From an uncultured Pseudomonadota bacterium (GTDB taxonomy: Bacteria > Pseudomonadota > Gammaproteobacteria > Enterobacterales > Succinivibrionaceae), in NCBI GenBank assembly GCA_900315145.1, contig OMYE01000013.1:1-51936 (forward strand): 51,936 bases of DNA. The letters are read 5' to 3'. The notes beneath the pieces are model-generated. The model saw only the letters and a program-made list of their open reading frames with translations, had not been told where the DNA came from and ran no database searches. Within the stretch, counting starts at the first letter, position 1; each line of letters begins with the position of its first letter. The translations under genes were made by a program, and so were the position numbers. Below, piece after piece: positions 46,043 to 51,936 of the stretch.

Positions 46043-46411
46043 TTAAAGCACTTCAGGAGCCAATGAAACAATCTTCATGAAACGTTCAGTACGTAATTCA
46101 CGGGTAACCGGTCCAAAAATACGTGTTCCAATTGGCTGATACTGACCATTAAGAAGTACAGCAGCATTGCGGTCAAAACGAATGACAGAACCATCCTGAC
46201 GGCGAACGCCTTTCTTAGTACGAACAACAACAGCGTTAACTACGTCACCTTTCTTAACCTTTCCGCGTGGAATTGCTTCCTTTACAGAAACTTTGATAAC
46301 GTCACCAACATTGGCGTAACGACGATGTGAACCACCAAGAACCTTAATACACATTACACTACGAGCGCCTGAGTTATCAGCGACATCTAGCATACTCTGC
46401 ATCTGGATCAT
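46043..46411 (-). CDS. rplN: 50S ribosomal protein L14
   Basis: Interface protein that contacts 16S rRNA and receives the silencing factor Rsf[34 protein letters not shown] and [23 protein letters not shown] are canonical; 122 residues against 123. First gene of the spc operon, preceded by ACGGAG and a leader with a 7-bp hairpin. Confidence 0.97.
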   Translation of the reverse strand: MIQMQSMLDVADNSGARSVMCIKVLGGSHRRYANVGDVIKVSVKEAIPRGKVKKGDVVNAVVVRTKKGVRRQDGSVIRFDRNAAVLLNGQYQPIGTRIFGPVTRELRTERFMKIVSLAPEVL

Positions 46412-46637
46412 GATTATGCTCCGTTATAAATTAAATTAAAAACAAAATTACATTTCATTCTTATGAAATGGTGCGTTATAGTAACATAAAAATTAAAAAA
46501 GATTAAGGATTTTTTTGATCTAAATTCAATTATTTTTCTTTACTAAGAAAACACATGCACATAAATGAAAGAAAACTATGACTTTCGTTATTCAATAAAT
46601 CATCTATCGAAACGTACCAAATCATATGCTTATAACA
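46412..46637 (-). promoter_or_regulatory. Probable spc-operon promoter region and rplN leader
   Basis: After the S10-operon terminator this 226-bp stretch must supply transcription for rplN onward. A TATAAC box lies at 46475-46480 on the minus strand, without a clear -35 partner. A CATTTCA-N6-TGAAATG hairpin (46451-46470) would sit at the 5' end of the transcript. Otherwise the sequence is simply AT-rich. Confidence 0.4.
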
Positions 46638-46667
46638 AAAAAAGGAAGAGCTATGCCCTTCCTTTTT
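46637..46667 (-). terminator. Terminator of the S10 operon after rpsQ
   Basis: AAAAAGGAAG/CTTCCTTTTT stem (46639-46648 with 46658-46667) followed on the minus strand by a T run, about 25 bp behind the rpsQ stop. It divides the S10 and spc transcription units. Confidence 0.85.
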
Positions 46668-46691
46668 AATTAAGTTAATTACCTAACGCAA

Positions 46692-46940
46692 TTAGTTTGA
46701 TTCAACAACACGAACTAAAGTCCAGGAGATTGTCTTTGAAATAGGACGACATTCCTTGATTTCAACGATATCACCTTCTTTAGCCAGGTTGTTTTCATCC
46801 TGAACATGAAGCTTGGTAGTACGCTTAACGATCTTACCATAAATAGGGTGCTTAACTTTGCGTTCGATAGCAACAACAATAGCTTTGTCCATCTTGTCAC
46901 TAACTACACGGCCCTGCTTTAAACGATTAACTTCGCTCAT
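46692..46940 (-). CDS. rpsQ: 30S ribosomal protein S17
   Basis: Primary 16S rRNA-binding OB-fold protein of 82 residues. [35 protein letters not shown] and the ending [13 protein letters not shown] are family-typical. Its ATG overlaps the last base of rpmC. Last gene of the S10 unit. Confidence 0.97.
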   Translation of the reverse strand: MSEVNRLKQGRVVSDKMDKAIVVAIERKVKHPIYGKIVKRTTKLHVQDENNLAKEGDIVEIKECRPISKTISWTLVRVVESN

Positions 46941-47143
46941 TACTCACCATCCTTCTTTGAAGATTTCTGTGCCAATACAAACTTAACACGAGCGATATCA
47001 CGACGGGTCTTCTTAAGTTCAGAAGTGTCCTTAGTAGCACCAGTCTTTAATGAAAGCTTTAAGCCAAACTGCTTACGCATTAGGTCAGCTAATGTAGTGT
47101 TGAGTTCTTCAACACTCTTTTCATTGAGTTCTTTTGCAAACAT
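46940..47143 (-). CDS. rpmC: 50S ribosomal protein L29
   Basis: 67-residue helical protein at the peptide exit, part of the docking area for trigger factor and [35 protein letters not shown] and [14 protein letters not shown] are typical. It overlaps rplP and rpsQ by one base each, so translation is coupled. Confidence 0.96.
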   Translation of the reverse strand: MFAKELNEKSVEELNTTLADLMRKQFGLKLSLKTGATKDTSELKKTRRDIARVKFVLAQKSSKKDGE

Positions 47144-47556
47144 TATAATACCGCCTTAGATACAAAAGTAGTCTGAACAGAGAGTTTTGCAGCAGCAAGT
47201 TCAAATGCATGACGAGCTAAATCTTCAGGGATTCCGCCAAGTTCGAAAAGAACCTTACCTGGCTGAATTGGACATACCCAATATTCTACACTACCCTTAC
47301 CTTTACCCATACGAACACCGAGAGCCTTTTCAGTAATTGGCTTATCAGGGAATACACGGATAAAGATTTGACCCTTACGCTGAATAGCACGAGTGAAAGC
47401 ACGACGTGCAGCTTCGATTTCACGTGCAGTAATCTGACCACGTGTAACAGCCTTAAGACCAAAATCACCGAATGCAACAGTACCACCAGCAAAGGCAAGA
47501 CCACGGTTACGGCTCTTCTGAGTCTTACGGTATTTAGTACGCTTTGGTTGTAACAT
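47143..47556 (-). CDS. rplP: 50S ribosomal protein L16
   Basis: Contacts A-site tRNA and the peptidyl-transferase region. [21 protein letters not shown] and [22 protein letters not shown] are canonical, the latter holding the arginine hydroxylated by YcfD/RoxA in E. coli. 137 residues. Confidence 0.97.
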   Translation of the reverse strand: MLQPKRTKYRKTQKSRNRGLAFAGGTVAFGDFGLKAVTRGQITAREIEAARRAFTRAIQRKGQIFIRVFPDKPITEKALGVRMGKGKGSVEYWVCPIQPGKVLFELGGIPEDLARHAFELAAAKLSVQTTFVSKAVL

Positions 47557-47567
47557 TATCGTTCTCC

Positions 47568-48287
47568 TTACTTAGCAGCCTGATTTCTAGCGTTTGAACG
47601 CTTGTTGAAATTCTTTGAAGGCTTCTTTTCTGGCTGAGCTTCAACTTCAAGTGGTAAACCACCTAAAATTTCACCCTTGAAAATCCATACCTTAACACCA
47701 ATCACACCATAGGTAGTGTTAGCTTCAGATACAGAGTAATCAATGTCAGCACGAAGTGTATGTAATGGAACACGACCTTCACGAAGCCATTCAGAACGAG
47801 CGATTTCAGCACCGCCTAAACGACCACTAGCTTCAACCTTGATACCCTTAGCACCAGCCTTCATAGCAAGCTGAATAGCTTTCTTCATTGCCTTACGGAA
47901 CATTACACGATGTTCTAACTGAGCAGCAATGTTGTCAGCAACGAGCTTGGCATCTAATTCAGGAGTTCTAACTTCCATAACCTTTACAGAAGCAGCAACA
48001 CCGGCAATCTTTGAAACCTGAGCACGGATCATTTCGAGGTTTGCACCCTTTTCACCGTAAACAGCCTTTGGCTTGCTGGTATAGATGGTAACAGTGATGC
48101 TCTTTGCAGGTCTGTCGATAACAATACGTGATACAGAAGCGTTCTTTAATTCCTTAGAAATAAAATCACGAACCTGATAGTCACAATATAAGTTATCAGC
48201 AAAATCAGCAGTGTTAGCATACCAAGTTGAATTAAACTGCTTAGTGATACCTAAGCGAATACCATTTGGATTAACTTTCTGGCCCAT
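47568..48287 (-). CDS. rpsC: 30S ribosomal protein S3
   Basis: Forms the mRNA entry site of the 30S subunit with S4 and S5. [14 protein letters not shown], the KH-domain [14 protein letters not shown], and the C-terminal [30 protein letters not shown] are conserved. 239 residues, with a Lys/Asn/Ala-rich tail. Confidence 0.97.
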   Translation of the reverse strand: MGQKVNPNGIRLGITKQFNSTWYANTADFADNLYCDYQVRDFISKELKNASVSRIVIDRPAKSITVTIYTSKPKAVYGEKGANLEMIRAQVSKIAGVAASVKVMEVRTPELDAKLVADNIAAQLEHRVMFRKAMKKAIQLAMKAGAKGIKVEASGRLGGAEIARSEWLREGRVPLHTLRADIDYSVSEANTTYGVIGVKVWIFKGEILGGLPLEVEAQPEKKPSKNFNKRSNARNQAAK

Positions 48288-48297
48288 TGCTTACTCC

Positions 48298-48633
48298 TTA
48301 CGCCTTAGCTGCCACAACAACAGTGATGTGGGAGGTACGCTTGGTGATACGGTCAGCACGACCTTTAGCACGAGCGCGGATACGCTTGAGTGAAGGACCT
48401 TCGTCAACCATAATCTGTGAAACATACAATGAATCAACATCTAAACCAACGTTGTTTTCAGCGTTAGCCATTGCTGATTTCAAAACCTTTAAAATAATAG
48501 CTGCGGCCTTTCTTGGGCTAAACTGTAAAGTATATACAGCCTGAGCCGCAGGCAATCCGCGTACTTGGTCAGCTACTAAGCGTGCTTTTTGAGCTGAAGT
48601 ACGGGCATTCTTATGTATAGCGATAGCTTCCAT
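48298..48633 (-). CDS. rplV: 50S ribosomal protein L22
   Basis: Its extended hairpin lines the exit tunnel and is a site of macrolide-resistance changes in other bacteria. [31 protein letters not shown] and the hairpin [27 protein letters not shown] look wild type. 111 residues. Confidence 0.97.
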   Translation of the reverse strand: MEAIAIHKNARTSAQKARLVADQVRGLPAAQAVYTLQFSPRKAAAIILKVLKSAMANAENNVGLDVDSLYVSQIMVDEGPSLKRIRARAKGRADRITKRTSHITVVVAAKA

Positions 48634-48644
48634 TTAATTACTCC

Positions 48645-48917
48645 TTACTTACCTGCTTTATCAGCAGCGTGACCCTTGAAAGTACGAGTAGGTGCAAATT
48701 CACCTAACTTGTGACCAAGCATTTCGTCAGAAATGTATACAGGTACATGCTGACGACCATTATGGACAGCGATGGTCATCCCGATCATACTAGGGATAAT
48801 TATAGAACGACGAGACCAAGTCTTAATTGGTTTCTTGTCATTGCTTTCCACCGCTTTCTCTACCTTCTGCAGCAAGTGTTGGTCAATAAAAGGACCTTTC
48901 TTGAGCGAACGTGGCAT
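48645..48917 (-). CDS. rpsS: 30S ribosomal protein S19
   Basis: Head protein bridging to the 50S subunit. [22 protein letters not shown] and [31 protein letters not shown] are canonical; 90 residues against 92 in E. coli. Confidence 0.97.
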   Translation of the reverse strand: MPRSLKKGPFIDQHLLQKVEKAVESNDKKPIKTWSRRSIIIPSMIGMTIAVHNGRQHVPVYISDEMLGHKLGEFAPTRTFKGHAADKAGK

Positions 48918-48938
48918 GGTAATACCTCTTATCTAAAA

Positions 48939-49760
48939 TTATTTATCACGACGACGAACGATGTACTTATCAGTACGCTTATTCTTACGGGTCTTATAGC
49001 CCTTACATAAAGTACCCCAAGGTGATCTTGGCTGAATACCCTTGTTACGGCCTTCACCACCACCATGTGGATGGTCAATTGGGTTCATTGACATACCACG
49101 AACGGTAGGACGAATACCTAACCAACGCTTAGCACCAGCTTTACCTAACTGACGAAGCATATGTTCTGAGTTACCAACTTCACCGATAGTAGCACGACCA
49201 TCTGCAAGAACGCGACGCATTTCACCAGAACGCATACGTAAAGTAACATAGTCACCTTCACGAGCAAGAATCTGGCAGTATGCACCAGCTGAACGGGCAA
49301 ACTGAGCACCCTTACCTGGGTACAATTCAACTGAGTGAACGTTAGTACCAACTGGGATATTACGTAATGGAAGAGCATTACCTACTTTAATTGAAGCATG
49401 AGCACCTGATTCAACAACATCGCCAGCCTTTAATCCCTTTGGTGCGAGAATATAGCTACGAACACCATCAGCATAGCAAATTAAAGCAATATGTGAACTA
49501 CGGTTTGGATCGTATTCAATACGTTCAACTTTAGCAGGAATACCATCCTTAACACGCTTAAAGTCAATGATACGATAACGCTGCTTATGACCACCACCGA
49601 TATGACGGGTAGTGATACGACCATAGTTATTGCGACCACCGGTCTTACGCTTTTCTTCAACTAAACCAGCAAATGGAGCACCCTTGTAAAGGTCAGGAGT
49701 CACAATCTTAACTACATGACGACGACCTGGAGATGTTGGTTTGCAATTAACAATTGCCAT
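48939..49760 (-). CDS. rplB: 50S ribosomal protein L2
   Basis: Core 50S protein needed for subunit association and peptidyl-transferase assembly. Basic N-terminus, [23 protein letters not shown], and [21 protein letters not shown] carrying the universally conserved histidine near residue 229. 273 residues, one codon from the E. coli length. Confidence 0.98.
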   Translation of the reverse strand: MAIVNCKPTSPGRRHVVKIVTPDLYKGAPFAGLVEEKRKTGGRNNYGRITTRHIGGGHKQRYRIIDFKRVKDGIPAKVERIEYDPNRSSHIALICYADGVRSYILAPKGLKAGDVVESGAHASIKVGNALPLRNIPVGTNVHSVELYPGKGAQFARSAGAYCQILAREGDYVTLRMRSGEMRRVLADGRATIGEVGNSEHMLRQLGKAGAKRWLGIRPTVRGMSMNPIDHPHGGGEGRNKGIQPRSPWGTLCKGYKTRKNKRTDKYIVRRRDK

Positions 49761-49771
49761 TTTTCTTACTC

Positions 49772-50074
49772 CTATTGTGCCTGATTATTTCCAAAATCAA
49801 CAGTCTGACCAGGCATTAAAGTTACATAAGCCTTTTTCCAGTCCTGACGACGACCTAAACGCTGACCAGTACGCTTAACCTTACCCTGGCAGTTAAGGGT
49901 ATTAACACTCTTAACCTTTACAGAGAAGATCTGTTCAAATGCTTCTTTGATTTCGTACTTGTTAGCATCACGTACAACAGCTACAGAAACAACATTGTAC
50001 ACTTTATTGAGAGCAACAGTCTTTTCAGTAAATACTGGGCTCTTAATGATATTGTAAAGACGAGACTTAATCAT
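49772..50074 (-). CDS. rplW: 50S ribosomal protein L23
   Basis: Exit-tunnel protein that docks trigger factor and [21 protein letters not shown] and [32 protein letters not shown] are typical, and the trigger-factor-binding glutamate region is kept. 100 residues. The start overlaps the last base of rplD. Confidence 0.96.
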   Translation of the reverse strand: MIKSRLYNIIKSPVFTEKTVALNKVYNVVSVAVVRDANKYEIKEAFEQIFSVKVKSVNTLNCQGKVKRTGQRLGRRQDWKKAYVTLMPGQTVDFGNNQAQ

Positions 50075-50682
50075 TATGCTAATAACTCCTCAATCTTTTT
50101 AACTGCAGCAGAAGTTACTAAAACCTTCTCGTGAGAGATAAGGCTTACAGGATTAAAACCAGCACCCTGTACGCTGCATACATCAACCTTATACAGGTTG
50201 CGAGCAGAAAGAGCTAATTTTTCTTCAAAATCTGGAGTTACGATTAAAACATCTTTAAGAGCTAATTCGTTAAGTTTGCTTACCAGAGCCTTGGTCTTGA
50301 TTTCTTCAACACCGAAATTCTCAACAACAACTAAACGATCCTGACGAACTAATTCGCTGAGAATGCTACGAATAGCTACACGATACATCTTACGGTTAAC
50401 TTTCTGTTCCCAGTTCTGTGGCTGAGCGGCAAAAACCTTAGCACCGCCTCTCCATAATGGAGAACGGATAGAACCGGCACGTGCTCTACCAGTACCCTTC
50501 TGACGGAATGGTTTCTTACCGCCACCAGATACTTCTGAGCGAGTTAACTGAGCCTTTGAACCCTGACGAGCAAAGTTCATGTAAGCAACTACAACCTGAT
50601 GAACAAGCGCTTCGTTGTATTCACGACCGAAGGTTGTTTCAGAAACCTGAAGTGGGCTAGAGCCTACCATCTTTAATTCCAT
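50074..50682 (-). CDS. rplD: 50S ribosomal protein L4
   Basis: 50S assembly protein with a long loop into the exit tunnel ([25 protein letters not shown], about residues 57-81). In E. coli it also represses the S10 operon by acting on the leader and stimulating early termination; a leader with an attenuator-like hairpin is present ahead of rpsJ. 202 residues, one more than E. coli. Confidence 0.97.
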   Translation of the reverse strand: MELKMVGSSPLQVSETTFGREYNEALVHQVVVAYMNFARQGSKAQLTRSEVSGGGKKPFRQKGTGRARAGSIRSPLWRGGAKVFAAQPQNWEQKVNRKMYRVAIRSILSELVRQDRLVVVENFGVEEIKTKALVSKLNELALKDVLIVTPDFEEKLALSARNLYKVDVCSVQGAGFNPVSLISHEKVLVTSAAVKKIEELLA

Positions 50683-50696
50683 GACTATCCCCTCGC

Positions 50697-51335
50697 TTAC
50701 GCTTTAACACTTGGCTTAACAACAACAGTACCGTTGATTGCACCTGGAACAGCACCCTTAACTAAGAGAGCCTTACGTTCAGCATCAACACGTACAACCT
50801 CAAGAGCCTGTACAGTAACTTGAACATTACCAAGATGACCGCACATACGCTTACCCTTGAATACACGACCTGGAGTCTGGTTCTGACCAGTTGAACCTGG
50901 TACACGATGAGAACGTGAATTACCGTGAGTCATGTCCTGAGTACGGAAGTTCCAACGCTTTACTGAACCAGCAAAACCTTTACCTTTAGAGGTACCAGTT
51001 ACATCAACCTTCTTAACATCGTTGAATAACTCAACTTTAACTTCTGAACCTACAGAATAGTTAGCAATATCAGCGTCATCAAGACGGAATTCCCATAAGC
51101 CACGGCCTGCTTCAACACCAGCCTTTGCAAAGTGACCGGCTTCAGGCTTGTTTAAACGACTAGCCTTTACAGAACCAGTAGTAACCTGAATAGCAGTGTA
51201 ACCGTCAGTATCTTTAGTCTTAATCTGAGTTACGCGATTTGCTTCAACTTCAATAACAGTCACAGGAATTGACTTGCCATCTTGTTCGAAGATACGAGTC
51301 ATACCAACCTTGCGACCAATTACGCCAATTGACAT
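50697..51335 (-). CDS. rplC: 50S ribosomal protein L3
   Basis: Early 50S assembly protein whose extension reaches the peptidyl-transferase centre. [18 protein letters not shown] and [35 protein letters not shown] are canonical; the Gln in GQNQTPG is the residue methylated by PrmB in E. coli. 212 residues. Confidence 0.97.
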   Translation of the reverse strand: MSIGVIGRKVGMTRIFEQDGKSIPVTVIEVEANRVTQIKTKDTDGYTAIQVTTGSVKASRLNKPEAGHFAKAGVEAGRGLWEFRLDDADIANYSVGSEVKVELFNDVKKVDVTGTSKGKGFAGSVKRWNFRTQDMTHGNSRSHRVPGSTGQNQTPGRVFKGKRMCGHLGNVQVTVQALEVVRVDAERKALLVKGAVPGAINGTVVVKPSVKA

Positions 51336-51349
51336 TATTTATCCCCTCA

Positions 51350-51825
<476 letters not shown>

Positions 51826-51831
51826 TAGTTT

Positions 51832-51859
51832 ATTATAGTCATTTTTTGGACAATAGCAA
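51832..51859 (-). promoter_or_regulatory. S10-operon promoter
   Basis: TTGCTA (51854-51859), a 16-bp spacer and TATAAT (51832-51837) on the minus strand. Transcription would begin near 51825. The rest of the window to 51936 shows no gene. Confidence 0.7.
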
Positions 51860-51936
51860 CTATTTTTGTGATCTTTTTTTAATTTTCGAATAATTGCTAG
51901 TTAAACATTAAATCTTAATTTTTTACCATGCCGTTC

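Overview
The window is a chromosomal segment of a gammaproteobacterium with moderately AT-rich DNA. Gene content and order follow the enterobacterial/Aeromonadales pattern closely: rlmD next to barA; rpoE-rseA-rseB-rseC-lepA-lepB-rnc-era-recO with nadB divergent; pilT-pilU beside yggS-proC; parC-plsC-yggT-yggU; and an S10-spc-alpha ribosomal super-operon. I infer a host-associated anaerobe near the Succinivibrionaceae (MalS-type amylase, small dicluster ferredoxin, AT-rich genome). That placement rests on general resemblance, not on a search.

Layout. Positions 1-2900 are accessory DNA: the 3' end of a serine recombinase gene, a YeiH-type membrane protein with a divergent LysR regulator, and a second degenerate copy of the recombinase 3' end with its terminator. 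This island abuts the 3' end of rlmD, which carries a 53-bp tandem duplication that frameshifts the gene and cuts off the catalytic C-terminus. Then come barA (hybrid kinase of the Gac/Csr pathway), the minus-strand block recO, era, rnc, lepB, lepA, rseC, rseB, rseA and rpoE (led by a good sigma-E-type promoter), and divergent nadB. Positions 19 to 24 kb hold a FecCD-type permease and its ATPase, a ferredoxin, and the pilus retraction ATPases pilU and pilT. Positions 24 to 34 kb hold yggS, proC, yggU, yggT, plsC, parC, an L,D-transpeptidase, an acidic unknown protein, a Wzy/PglL-like membrane protein and ribA. A MalS-like alpha-amylase without a signal peptide follows.

Positions 36.6 to 51.9 kb are the ribosomal protein super-operon, read on the minus strand from rpsJ to rplQ, with recognisable control regions: an S10 promoter and leader with an attenuator-like hairpin, a terminator after rpsQ, a terminator/promoter overlap after rpmJ, and an S4-binding alpha-operon leader upstream of the GTG start of rpsM.

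The most striking observation is a second, divergent RNA polymerase alpha gene (rpoA2) directly behind rplQ. It lies between two intrinsic terminators and has its own near-consensus promoter. The two alpha proteins appear to have lost conserved residues in complementary places: the rpsD-linked copy (TTG start) is altered in the segment corresponding to the beta-facing surface, and rpoA2 in the segment corresponding to the beta'-facing surface. Both C-terminal domains keep the DNA-binding residues. This suggests an oriented alpha1-alpha2 heterodimer, a situation I know as established only for Francisella. Further oddities are a YeiH protein lacking its signature segment, a ParC with Ala and Gly at the two quinolone-anchoring positions, and a MalS-like amylase that keeps the four disulfide cysteines but has no export signal.
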